A stretch of DNA of 64,000 nt from Nigrospora sphaerica. Lineage: Eukaryota > Ascomycota > Sordariomycetes > Amphisphaeriales > Apiosporaceae. Under the pieces are notes generated by a model. The model was not told the DNA's origin, ran no database searches, and saw nothing but the letters and a program-made list of their open reading frames with translations. The stretch spans positions 1,054,001-1,118,000 of the forward strand of contig JAGVVL010000025.1 of the NCBI GenBank assembly GCA_018287875.1. Direction: 5' to 3'. Each line of letters starts with the position of its first letter. The first letter of the stretch is position 1. Positions 12,599 to 24,484 of this stretch are shown here, one piece after another. Both the position numbers and the translations under genes were made by a program.

Positions 12599-13264
12599 TC
12601 GCCGCGTTCCGTCGTCCTTCGCGAACTCCGCAGGGCCGCGTCTGAATAGTTGCGTTTATTTAATTAAGGAGGATCTCGCATGATGCGAACGGCAGAGACG
12701 GGCGCCTTCGCCTGCTTGCTCTCTCTCTCTCTCCCTCTCTGTTTTCTGACGTCTCGCCCCGCGCGACGAAAAACTCTCGGATTCGGAGGAGATCCCAAGA
12801 GGAAGATGCGTGGGCTGTTGGCAGTTGTCCCACTATGCCCTCTCCCCCCAACAAGCATCACGCACCCTGCGGAAGGAAGCTTCCCCGTTTCGCGGCGTTT
12901 TCTTAGCATGACTATTGCTATAGCGTCCAGAGACAGAAGTGGGTTAAAAAAAAGTAAAACTATGAAATCGATACCACGAGCTATTTGGTCCTCTCAACTT
13001 TATTATCGGGGGCGAAAAGCGCGTCTTCGTACATGCTGTAATGGTCTTGTTTTTCCCGCAGGTTTGTCACCCCAAACTGACACTCGCTACCCGAGTACCC
13101 CCTTTTTTAGACTTTGTAGTCATCTATGTAGTTGTACACGAAACCCCCAACAAGCACTGACCATTTTCGGGCCGAGCATGGCACCAAACTAAGAGGGGGT
13201 GTTTGCCTGTCGCCAGCCAGCCCTCCCTTGTTCGCTTGTTGGCTTGGGCCGAGGAAGCGGGGTT
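12599..13264. other. convergent intergenic region
   Basis: The 3' ends of the DUF3716 gene (plus) and the GTR2 gene (minus) face each other here. There is a CT-rich run at 12718-12741 and scattered A-rich and T-rich tracts near 12940-13110 that could serve 3' end formation. I see no gene. Confidence 0.6.
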
Positions 13265-14575
13265 CTATTTGGGCTTGGTGATCTCGAAAAACTCCTTGAG
13301 ACCCTTGACGAGGACGTCGACGTTCATGTTGACGAGAGGCATCTTGTCGTAGCTGTCCTCCTTCATGATGGCGACGAGGGCGAGGTACTTGTCGACTTCG
13401 CGCAGCATGATGGGGCGGTTGCCGTCGCTCAGCACCATGCAGCTCTCGGCCCAGGTGCTGGCGACCTGGTCGTCGAGTTTCTGGTGCCAGGGCGCGCCTT
13501 CGAGGCCCTCCGTGTACGCCTTGGACCGCGGCCAGCTGCCGTACACCTCGGTGATGTCGATGATGACGTCGATGTAATCCGAGCAGATCTCGTAGCTGGC
13601 CATGTCGGCCGGCGCGTTGTCCGTTGCAATGTAAATCTTGGACAGCACGTCGAAGAGGTACGCCTTCTCGAACCGGCAAGTCCGACACAGGTTGGTCAGC
13701 ATCGCCTCGAGGCTGCCGAGCCGCGGGATGAGCTTCTGAATGACCTTGCTAAAGGCCTCAAAAATGCTGTGGTTGTAGATGCTCGTGAGATGAAACGTCA
13801 CGGGCGCATTCTCGATGCCGTGGTCAGATAACTCGTCCTGGATACGGATGGTAATGTCTCGCTGGATGTCGAGCTTGTAGTCGTCCGAAAGGCCGTCGAC
13901 TTTGTGTATAAAGACTTCGATCTTGATGTTGGGGTAGGTCCTCTGCAGGTTGAGAATGGTGACGTTGAGGCGAGCCACTGCCTCCAGATAGTCGTCTTGG
14001 GCATCAATAACCCAAATCAGTGCCCCGATCTCCCCAAACATGGCGTCGATGTCAAATGTCGGGTTGTCGAATATGTCGATCTGGCCTGGAAAGTCCCATA
14101 CCTGGAAGTCCATAAAAGATCTGCGAGAGAGATCAGCAACCCGGCGCAACGGGCGCGAGATACGACACTACTCACGCCATGGAATCTTTCTGGATCCGGG
14201 CAGTAGACTCGAGATACAAGGTCTCATTGGGCGGGAGCTTGTGGAACACCACACTCGATATCGAGGATTTCCCGCTCCTGGTTCCTCGGTCAGCTTCAAT
14301 TACGCCAGCTCCCAGTGTACGCCTCCCAGACCGACTAACCTTCTCTGACCCATCAGGAGGAGACGGGGCTTGCCTTTTGTCGGCGGGCCCCCGCTCGGTG
14401 GTTCCGATTCTCTGGACCCATTCTGTTGTTGCTGGCGCTGCCTATTCTGTTCAAACAAACGTTCGAGATTTAGCTGGGCGGGACTTGTGATAATACTGGG
14501 AGTCCTCGATAATAGCATTATATCGGTCCCTTCCAACTCGGAAGAGGCCCCATGGCCACGGAGGGGAGAACCCAT
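13265..14575 (-). CDS. gtr2: Rag-family GTPase Gtr2 (RagC/D type)
   Basis: Three exons on the minus strand, 14575-14340, 14277-14176 and 14120-13265, encode 397 aa. The introns are 62 and 55 nt with GTTAGT/CAG and GTGAGT/CAG ends. After a 70-residue polar, Gln-rich N-terminus comes [13 protein letters not shown] (P-loop, about 73-84). The second exon carries the RagC/D-type switch region. Then come WDFPGQ (121-126) and HKVDG (185-189), followed by the C-terminal roadblock-like half. Gtr2 pairs with Gtr1 on the vacuole as part of the EGO complex and relays amino-acid status to TORC1. The ATG at 14575 sits in CACCATGGG. A further ATG 45 nt upstream is possible. All three exons match the family in order, so confidence is high apart from the exact N-terminus. 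Confidence 0.93.
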
Positions 14576-17202
14576 GGTGCAGTGGACTGGGTACGCAAGA
14601 AGAAAGGTCTGATCGCTCAAGGAGCCATATCGCAGGAACGCCCGTGGCCCATATAGTGCAAGCAGTTTGCCTGGGGTTCCTGGCAGCTCGACCCGCTGGC
14701 GTTTGGTTGCAGGCCGAGACCAAATGGATCACCTGGCAGGGAGGCGCTTCGTTTGCTACCCGCGATTTTGGCGAGGAAGCCAATCTGTCAACATAGGTGC
14801 TGAGTCCGCGATTTCGGATGCAGCAATGCCAGGTTACTGACCCTCCCAGCCCGCAGCGGGAAATCCGCAGGCGGTCGAGTAAAGGAAGCGAGGAAAGAAA
14901 TGGCAGGCGTGGCCCACGTGTCTCGACGGTCACCGCGTGCGTGATGACGGGACGCGGCGGTTCATAATGACGGTCGGGGAGGACATGAGATGAAGTGCAA
15001 TCGTTGCTGCTGTTGCCACTGATCTCACCGTCGTACAGCCGGGCAGCTCGGCGGCTTCAGCTCAAATGGTGACTCAAAAAACCAAGAACAGCCCTGCGGC
15101 CCGTCGTGCTGGGGCCTGATCACGACACGAATCCTGCCTAATATCCCAGCCCAACAGCTGATCATAGATAGCGCAGGACATGGGGAGGGCACCAGCAGGC
15201 TGGCTGCGCAGCATGGACAAGCAGCGCACCGGCCGCCGCGCCGGACGATATGAGGCAAAAGCAAGATGAGGGCATGCAAGTGGCGGTAAGCGTCCCGTGG
15301 CCGCGAGGTAGAGTTTGATTCTCGGAGGAAGAAAGAAGCGATGGCAGATGCTCTGATGCCACTTGGCGGAGCCGGATGCGTTCCCCGTACGAGGGAATCG
15401 GGGCCGCGCGCTTTCGCTCCAGCTCAAGCTCACGCTCGCGCTCTGCTTGCCTCTTCCCGCGTGCGCCCATGTAACCTGACCGGACGAGTCCAAAACGGAA
15501 CCCAAGGAAAAAAAAGTATGTCTTACCTCCATAGTAACCAGGGCTTGCCCGAGCGGCTTCGGCTGCTCCTACCCAGAAATTGCTGGTTGCCTGAATCCTG
15601 AAACGCTGTCACCCAATCGAGCCCTTTGGCGCAGCATTGACGACCCGAGACTTGGATCTCGTGCGAAGACTCGTCCTCACGGACAGTCAGACAGCAAGGG
15701 GAATGAGGGCTGCTGCTGTTGCCTCACCTCCTTGCAGGACCGGCTGGTGAGCGACGAGGCGCTGGCGGAAAGGGAAGCAGCCAAGTCCAGGAAACGTGAC
15801 TATTCGCGAATCACAGGACGGGAAGACGAGTCGACGGGCCGGCTCAGTCAGCAGGAAGTCGTACAGGCGTTATTGCCTGGGTGCCGGGGCCCGTGAGCGG
15901 TGGTTTGGTGCGCCTTGACAGGAATAGTCTTTCTTCGCGATGACGGCCAACGACAGCGATGGCGGGATGGGGGTTGGGCGCTGATTCGACGAGGGGCCAA
16001 CGGGTTGCGGTTCCAGGGCCAAATCGACCCAGAGATGAATCGTCGGGGTTGGCAGGTCGCGCAGGGTTCAGCATCCGTTGTGGTCCTTGTAAGACACGAG
16101 GCGATGATAGGCTGGCTGCGCGAAATTCCGGTCGGGGGGGGGGGGGGCAAAATGGAGCGCGAGTGAGGCTGGGGGGCTGGGGTGCAACGTTGGGTAAACC
16201 CGGCCGGCAATCAAGCCTTCAGTGGAGGGGGGTAGAGAAAGAGGGGAGAGGGCGAGAGGGCGAGAGAAAGAGGCGATACCGAGGAGGAAGGAATGGGGAA
16301 ATAAGAAGGAGCTGCCAGAGAGAGAAAAAGAGAGAGACAGAGGGAGATCCGGTGATGCGCGCGCGTGCGTGCGTGGTGGATTGAGAGAGTGCGTACGTGG
16401 GATGAAGGCTCTCTCTCCCAGCTTCCCTTCGTCGTTTCGTCCGATACAATCTTCGGGCCCGCATGCAGAGAAAGAGAGCTGGACCGATGCATCGATTCCA
16501 GCCCGTTTGGCTGCGAGATTCAAAGTGCGCTGGACTGTGGAGTGACATCACCCAACACGGGCCGCGTCGTGGAGCCGCTGTTAGGCGTACAGTGCTTGAG
16601 GGGCAGCAACTCTTACGCCATCGTCGACGGGCAAATCAACCGCCCGTCTGCCTGCCGAGACAGGCAAGTTTGAACATACAGGGCTTTTGACGTACAGATA
16701 CGCCATCGCTTTGGACTCTGCAGGGCCTGCAAGGCACCCTATCTCCGTACTCAGTACTTGCGGTTGGCATCCCTACCCGGTTGGTGGCTCTCGGGATGTC
16801 AGTCAGGCCTTCACTACGGGGCGCTGCTTGCTTTTTCAGCACCCTATCGCGACATCGCAACATGCATCATAGCATTCCATCCCATACCTGCACCACGTGG
16901 GCGTTGCATAGTCGGATCAGAGCGTCCCTGCTTGCCGAATGCACCATCCGATTTGGTTTAATAGGCCGATGTGTATGCCATCTGTATCCGACTCCTATGC
17001 CAGTACCGCCCATACTCCCCTCCGAAAACACCGTACGCCATGCTGACTGCAGATAGTCGCGCCTGTGCCAAGAGCCAATGCCGAGAACAAATGAACCTGT
17101 GTGCCATGCCACATCACCTCGCCGTACAATATGCAATGCAGTGGGCCCGCTCGGCCCCCGTCACTCCATCTATATCCTCGAGCAAAGATAGACTGATACC
17201 CA
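14576..17202. other. intergenic region, 2.6 kb
   Basis: This region lies between the gtr2 promoter and the 3' end of the MIF-fold gene. It contains a G run at 16133-16146 and a purine-rich (GA) stretch at about 16225-16350. Open frames on both strands are low-complexity shadows of these tracts. I find no credible gene or RNA. Confidence 0.55.
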
Positions 17203-18382
17203 TCACGCCATCCCGCTGGTGCTGGGCCGCTTCTGCTTGGCCGGACCGGTTTTGAAGAGCAGCGAGACAAAGCTCTTGCGGTGCGTGGCTGTCTTGACTG
17301 GCGGCTCATCGACACCCACGCCTTTCTCCTCCTGGGAGGGAATGGGGCTGTGCTCCGGGATGGTCACGATGCCGGCGGGCTCGTCGGAACTACTCGGCGG
17401 GGTAGGAAGTTCCGAACCTTCTCTCATGGACATGGCGGATGAGGGTCGGAAGCTAGCGAAGGAGGGCTGGGAGAGCGAGTCGTCAGCAAAACCATGTCCC
17501 GTGGAGCGGGGCGTCGCGTTGTTGCGCGCTCACCTTCAACATTCTCTTGGACCGGGCGGCAGCGCTCTTGGACGAGAGCCGGTCGATGCTATCGCTTGCG
17601 CCTTTCTCCACGTCTTCCATCTCCCCCGCGACAGTCTTTCCGCCATGGGCCACGCTCTCCTCGGGAGTAGCCACGAAGCGGACATAGCCGCGCGAGGCCG
17701 GTACCCCAAGCGTTTCCTTGACATGGGTCTGGATAAGCGCCGCATTCCGCTTATTGGTGGTAGGCTGGACCTGGCCGGGGAGGGCATGGATGGTTAAGGT
17801 GTAGGCCGGATCAAAGGACCCCCCAAACATCATACACATGCCATGCTGGATGTTGACCACGATGGAGGACACGGAGCGCTGATACCGGTTGGAGAGGTGG
17901 TACGAGAGGTCCGTAATGAAGGAAAACTCGTCGTCTATCTGGGGCGGGTGTCAGTCAAGCCGTCCGGACAAGCAAGGAGCGGGCAAGGTCAATCGACACG
18001 GCGGGCAGGCGCGTACTATAACGTTCGTCTTGAACTCAGCTATTACAAGCGCCTCGTTTCGCACACGGTCGAGGGCCGGATTGGATTCGCGGCCGACAGC
18101 AAACTCATTTTCGTAGTAGGCGCTTGTCCGCTTGGATAGGCCGGGATTGGCTTGCGACTTTCGACGGTTCATGGCTGGGTCTCCGGGGGGCGGGCGGTCA
18201 ATGTTCCGCATCAAATCGCTGCCTTCGACGATGCTGGACTTGGATGAGCGCAGCGAATGGGCTTTCCGTTGGGCGAAGGAGGGACCTTGGACGGGAAGGT
18301 AGGCATCGTTAACCACGTTGGTCTTCGCCAGCGGACTCGTGGGGTTTTTGGTCGACGCCCGGGCGGTTCCTGGGCGCTCCAT
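17203..18382 (-). CDS. MIF/tautomerase-fold protein with disordered extensions
   Basis: Three minus-strand exons, 18382-18017, 17938-17534 and 17466-17203, encode 344 aa. The introns are 78 and 67 nt, each with a TGACTGAC or CTGAC branch site, and all junctions are phase 0. Residues about 1-107 are Ser/Arg/Lys-rich and disordered. Residues about 108-235 resemble the macrophage migration inhibitory factor fold. Features shared with the family include the hydrophobic strand VIAEFKTNV, then HGMCMMFGGS, YTLTIHAL and a late GYVRFVA strand. The C-terminus (about 258-344) is Pro/Ser-rich and ends in a basic tail. In classical MIF the catalytic proline is the residue after the initiator Met. Here the domain is internal, so that proline cannot be a free N-terminus and tautomerase activity is doubtful. 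The function is unknown to me. Confidence 0.82.
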
Positions 18383-20532
18383 TACGACTGCGACAGCGAC
18401 GGCACGGGTTGGCCGCCGTTGGTTCAGTGATGCCTCGCCCGCTTGGTACTAGCTCGGCTCCTGCGACCCAGCCGAGAGGATAGTGGCGGGTCTGGCAGAG
18501 GCCCCAGCCCCGAAGGTCGTGGCAGGACGAGATTTGCGGAGTCGGGAAGAGCCGAATCAGGCAAGATTGGGTGTGACTGGACCCTCCTGCAACTCCCAAT
18601 ACGATACGAGCTGCTTGCTGGCTGCCCTGAAGTGGTAGTCCGGTCGCGTAGAAGGACGGGGCTTAGCCAGGCCGGGGATTACAAGCGTCGGGGTCACGCG
18701 GCGGTCGCTCCTCGGCAGGGCTTGGCTGGTTGGTTGGTGGTGTTGAGGTTGATGCTGATGATGCCTCTGTACCAGGACGGTGGCATCAGGAAACGACGGG
18801 AGGAAGAGGGCACGACGACGGCATCAAATAGGTCTGGATGCCGGTGCAAAAGAAAGCAAGCTGGCGCCTTGCGCCGGCCTGTATGTCTCTGCTTTCTGCA
18901 GCCGCCCGCACGTTGTGCGATGCTGTCCCACGAGGGAACGCAGGGGATGTGGTGCAGGTGGAGTGCGGGAGGTAGCTGGACGATCGGGGTACCTCCTATG
19001 GTGGTTATTTTGGGAGGTGGGTTTAGTAACCGAAGTCCAATGTATCCAAGCTAGTACGGCTGTGCGTGAATGGATGTTTGCTGCTGTTGCTGCTGCTGCT
19101 GCTGCTGCCGCTGCTGCCGCTGCTTCAGTTACTGCGGCTGTGGCGGAGTCGGGGGGAAACGGGGCAGCCCGGCCGTAGAAGTTAGTTCTTAGATCAGATT
19201 ACACGATTACACGATGTAGGTAACATGTACTAAATAGCAGAGACAATGTCCAAACTCGGGTCCACGACGTGCTTCTGACGAAAGAACGGGCCCGCTTTCC
19301 GCAGAGATAACCAGCTGCCAGGCTGCGTGTCGGCGACAGATCTTCCTCGGGATGGATTCGTCTCCTAGGACGGATGGGTGACAATCTCGTGTTAAGCGAA
19401 CGCTGAGATGCAGCTGCGGTGCAACCTGATAGCTGCTGTTGCTCCATTTGGCCTCGAACTGCAGCAAACGCGCACGCAGAGATGCCGACCGCCCAATCTA
19501 TCCATATCGTCCGCTCGTTGCCTCCCGCTTACACGGTCTGCAGAACTGGAAGCCGGTATCTTCCCTGCATGAAAGCGACGGAAATGTAAGGGATCCAGAC
19601 GCCAGAGTCGTCGGCCTCGCCTCCCCCGGGCCGCGCGCGCCTTGGGCAATCCAAGGCCCCTAACCCGATCCTACACACATACATACATGCGTGTAGCGAG
19701 CTATCTCTACATGCGATGTGCACGCTATTGCCCTTCCCAACCTGGCAAGTAGTAGGGAAGGCGATAAGGGCACATGCAGCACGCCCAATGATGGCGGCCG
19801 GCTCTTGGTGGCTGCATGTAGGCCAAGCTGATTGTCCGACGGCAAGCTGAAAATCTCAATATGACGAGAGACTTGACATGACGGATAGGCGTCGCCCACG
19901 AGCGGTTCAGATACGAAGTCCGACACCGCCGTCTTGCAGGACTCCCATCCGCTATCCGCCAGCCCCCTTTGTCCAGAGGCGCGCTAGACCGAGACTTATG
20001 CTCGCTTTACACGAGGTAGTGTTGGCGTGCAGGCTCTGCCCTGTGGTAGGACCGGGTGACCCCTGCAGACATGAACCTTGATCAACCTCTCCCCCCTCCC
20101 AGTCGGCCAGAAACCCACACGGCTGATCCATGGCCCTTCCTCCATGGACAAAGACAGCCTGGGGAGCGGGGGACATCTGCCACCTATAATGTACCTTATC
20201 CGCTAGAGGAGACATTGCATCGAAAGTAGGAGATCGTGAGCAACCATGGCCGGCAAACAGGAGCACCGAGTAGGGAAGCGAAGCAAAGCATCGCACGGCC
20301 AGAGACAAGGTGTTCAATCGACAGCACCGACGCGTCCCGTCCGGATTCTCAAATTACAATATGATACAAATTTCATGGACGTGATTCATAGGCCCCTTTC
20401 CAGAAGGACTCTCCGCCCCGGGTCCAACGTCGCAGTACGTGTTGTGATCACGTACCCGTCTCCGCCAATATTGATGTGCCATGCGCGCCATTCCCTACGT
20501 GGCGTCGCGGGTTTGCTGCTGAAGCAAGGGGC
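18383..20532. other. intergenic region with GCT-type microsatellite
   Basis: This region lies between the MIF-fold gene's start and the 3' end of the four-span membrane protein gene. A GCT/GCC trinucleotide tract occupies about 19082-19127. Plus-strand open frames such as 18443-19054 have no family resemblance and begin in the probable promoter. I see nothing else. Confidence 0.55.
19082..19127. repeat. imperfect (GCT)n microsatellite
   Basis: The tract reads as GCT repeats with GTT and GCC interruptions. It lies in non-coding DNA. Confidence 0.85.
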
Positions 20533-21254
20533 TTACGACAGAGCCGGGCTTGCACGCTTCCGCATCTGGGCAATGCCAGTGGCCTTGCGCTCCAGCATCA
20601 TCTGATACGCCGCAAGGGACAGGATGACGGCCTCGACCGGGACCAGGATGACGGACATGTAGAGGGCCGTCTTGTTCTCCTTGCACAGCGTGCCGAAGTG
20701 GGGCTTGATGTTCATGGAGACGCGCTCCCACTGGCACGTCCAGCTCAGAGGGGTGTCGACCGTGGTCGACGCGTTGACGGCGTAGAAGAAAATCATGGCG
20801 ACCATGGCCGCCACGAAGCCGGTGAAGGGCGCCGCAAAGGTAACGGGGGTGTGGACCATGGCATGGCTGCGAAGCTGCAGTGGGCACCGTTAGATCCGAG
20901 GGGTACGAGAGGGCATGGGTTCATCGCTGGGTGGGGACTAACCATGGTCACCTTGCTGCAGGCGAGGGCCACGGCACTGGTCAGCACGATAATGACGCTG
21001 CCGACGACGAGGGCCACGGCGGGCCGGAGGTCAAACTCGGAAGGCCATAGCGGCATGCCGGGAATGTGGGTGCTGTGGTAGACGGAGATGACATCGGCCG
21101 AGGTGCCGAGGATGGTGAGGCCGAACAGGAGGCCGAGCATGGTCAGGCCAACCCGGGCGGCATCGACCCAGCGAATCGTCTTGAGGGCGGCGGCGTACTG
21201 CGGGTCGATCTCGTAGTCGGACGCCGCCGCCTGGATCTTGGTTTCGGAAGACAT
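20533..21254 (-). CDS. four-transmembrane protein of unknown function
   Basis: Two minus-strand exons, 21254-20943 and 20874-20533, encode 217 aa. The 68-nt intron starts GTTAGT, has a CTAAC branch site and ends GCAG. Four hydrophobic spans are visible at about 35-57, 78-100, 118-138 and 174-196. Both termini are predicted to face the cytosol. The loop between spans 3 and 4 contains two cysteines (about 150 and 168), one after a Trp, and an NKT sequon. This layout resembles the MARVEL-like four-span fold, but I see no diagnostic motif, so the family is left open. The C-terminal tail is basic. The start lies in a weak context, but the N-terminus is clean and no upstream in-frame ATG is better. 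Confidence 0.8.
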
Positions 21255-22814
21255 TACGGACGAGGAAGTATAGGTACGAGACTCTTGTTCTTCTCAATCT
21301 TTCCCAGAAAGATTGACGAGGGTAGGACAAAGGGACGGGGCGTGTGTCGTCAACGAACAGCGAAGAAGCAGGAACAAGGAGAATGGACAGCAACCGGTTG
21401 CGACACAAACACTGGACGGGCAAGGAGAGGATGGAGAAGCAAGAAGCAACCTACCGGATCATGTTGCGAGGCCCGTCTGATATGAATGAATAGCAGCAGA
21501 CAGCCGCCCAGGCTGGCTCGGCTCGCTGCCGACCTTTCGGATGCAACTACAGCTGATGCTGCTGCCCGCTGCCGCCGCTACTGCCGCCGGTGGTGCGCGC
21601 CGCGCTGCGAGAGTCCCAGGATAGACTACATGATGTGTATCAGAAAAGCCCAGGCCAGCAAGCGACGCGCCTATGCAGGAGCCGGTCAGGGGGCGGCCGC
21701 GAGTGAAGGCCCAGTCAGATCATGGCGAGCCTAGTGTCGACCAGGGGAGAGCGCTTTTGACGTACATAAACGTCAGAGATTGGCTGTTGGCTTCTGCGAT
21801 GGCACCACCGGGTCTGGGCAGGGTTGCTTGGTGGTCGTGGGCGCTTACAACCAACATCGAGAAGGGTGGCCCGACCAATGGCGACGTCGATCGCCGTCTC
21901 CCCCCTACACCCACCACACCCACTTCGTCCGTCCCGGGTCTCCAGCTTCTTTTTCCCTCTCCACTATCGGGCCCCCGGACGGGCGCTGCTAATTGCGGTC
22001 AGAACTGCCAGTAATTATAGATCTGCGGGCGTACATTCTGGCTCGAGATGCCCTCCATCCGCCAGTGGGACGCCTCGGAGCAGTTGCCCTGCTCCACCCC
22101 TCAAGACGAAAAAAAAGACTCCGAGCGGCTGGCAAAGTTGGCCCTCGTGCCCGTTGGTCCTCTTTACGGTCCACAACGGGAAAACCCCATTCCGCCTTCA
22201 GCGGAGATAGCCATTTCACCGGGTATCTGCAGCGAAACTGCTTCCGTCGGCTGGTCGTGCTGGGGTGTTGGCACGGAAGCCCTGTCATTCACAAGCTCTG
22301 CATCGTTTGGGGTGGGCTGTGGTGGCCCCCCGCAACTTCGTTTTCTCTTGTCCGAGCTCTCCAAACGTGGCAGGACTTCCCCGGATCTTCAGCGATGAGC
22401 CACATTGGGCGTCGGATACCGCCAAGGCGGCAACGACAAACGATATAGGGCTGTCGGGCGCGCCAGGTACGGATGGACCCTACTTGTGTGCTCGTTCAAT
22501 CCATAATAGGAGGCAGGCAGGATGTATACAGCCCGTGACCAGGCGGCTGACTGCCCCACCACATACCATCGTCGCATTCACTTTGTGGAAAGTCCGCTTA
22601 TGGTGCATGTTAGCCCGTTTCTCTCACTGCCCTATATTTAGCCCAGTAGGGTCAAGCTGCCAGTGCCGCCGCAGCTGGAACCCCACTGATTATGGGTCAT
22701 AGTCCGCGACTTGCAATAGGCGCCGCTGCGACGTTTGTGCAGAACTGAATGGATACAGGCCCCGCCTTCATGGCGGGAGCTCTGGATTGGAGAATTATGG
22801 ACGATGCGAAATGG

Positions 22815-22846
<32 letters not shown>

Positions 22847-24484
22847 TGCGGCTTCGTTGTATCGTGTAAAAGAAAGCACTGCCGAAGACGGTGCAAGCCC
22901 ACCAAAACGTTCATACAGCGAGCTGGTCCTTCGGCCCGCAAGTTGACGGGGGGGGCTTCGGACTCGGTGTCATCATGGATCCCATCATGGCGTACCTAGC
23001 GATACCTCAACTATTTACAACATACGACGAGTGGAGATTCATGTAGCCAGCAACAACTTGTGGAGCATACTGGGTTCGAAAGATAATAGCATTTCATAAG
23101 ATCATGAAGACCATCACAACTAACAACAGCACAGCTCTGGCCGAGTGTCAGACAACAGTGTTAGACGTAGGTCCCCAAGCCACGCGCCTACTTGCCCTTC
23201 CCCGACTAGTTCAAAACCCCTCGCCATGCAAACGAGTGTGGTAAGCGACGGACATTATGTCTCGGTCCAGCCGTACAGCTGGGTTCGCGAGAGCCATGAA
23301 CACGAAATGGACGCTTGTCTCGGATCCGTTCCTCTCCACAGCGGCTCCGGACTTTGGAGAAAGGACGCCACCGAGCTCAGCCATTGCCGGAAACCGAGAC
23401 ATGGCCCTCGGGAGGGTTGAAGCCGGACCTAGCTGGTGAAAGGACTTACTTAACACATGCCCAAGAATTGCATTGCCAATCGGCCCACGGATCGGTATCA
23501 TTTCTTGTTGGCGAGCAGGCGACGTATCCTACTTGATTTCTCTTCGTCGACAACGCTCTGTGTCGCATCGGTCAGCCTCTCCCAAGGCAACTTGCCGTAC
23601 CTAGGAACTCGTTAAAGCCAGCCGACCAGCGTTTCACGCAATACACAGCCACTGGGCCAGGACCACGATCGCCAGCCAGGATATTGTGGGGAGGGGGCGA
23701 AAATCTACAATCTTTCAGCAGTTCGGTCCCGTTACAACGAGCCCACACCGGCAGGCTGGTTCCTGGGGGTGGTGACACGAGCGCGGCCTCGCCTAGTCCA
23801 CCTCCGGGGGGGGGGGGGCGCTCATCCCTTGCTGCCACCGCAAGGGCGCTGAGAATCCGTCGCCCGTAGGGAGGGGCTCACACCGTCATGCCCGTGCCAC
23901 GGTCCTGGGTCGTCAACTCAGGGTGATGATCTGGACAGCCGGTACGACGAGGAGTTCCGTCCTAGGCAATACGCGATGTTGCGCACATCAGAGACACGCC
24001 ACAATGTTTGGTCGCACACATCCCCCCGCTGGCTTAGCTCGGAGTTCGCGGCGGCCCAACAACGGGGACGGCCGGTTGCTCGGGTCGAGGGCTCAGGGCT
24101 CCTGATAGGTGCTTTGCGAAGAGCCACCTTGCAAGCAAACAACAACCCCCGATCTATGGTGTCGCAGTCGCAGCCTTTCGTTCACCGACTTGACTCAAAC
24201 TTTGCCTAGGGGGCCGCATCGACCACCAAGGGGGCCTTCATGGGCCGAGTCCCTGTCAGCATCCATTTCTACATCCCCCCCCTTACGGATGTTTGTTTGC
24301 GTTGTCTGCGCAACTCATGCCGGCGACGTGATGCAGTACCTCCCGTCCACGTAGGACCTGGGGGTTCCCAGGGGACGATATAATGTGACGGGTTGGGCGC
24401 GCTGCTCGCTGGCTGGCTTCTGAGCTCCAGGCCGGTTCGCTACCAGCGGCAAGAAGAAATAGGACCGACACGTACGAGCGCACC
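21255..24484. other. intergenic region, 3.2 kb, with poly(A) tract
   Basis: This is the divergent space between the four-span membrane gene and the 2EXR gene. It contains a 28-29 nt A run at 22814-22842 and a G run at 23807-23818. The open frames are short and without domains. A retroposed or decayed element is possible around the A tract but not demonstrable by eye. Confidence 0.5.
22814..22842 (+). repeat. poly(A) tract
   Basis: An uninterrupted run of about 28-29 A sits in otherwise GC-balanced non-coding DNA. It could be slippage-expanded or the tail of a retroposed copy. No flanking target duplication was recognised. Confidence 0.9.
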
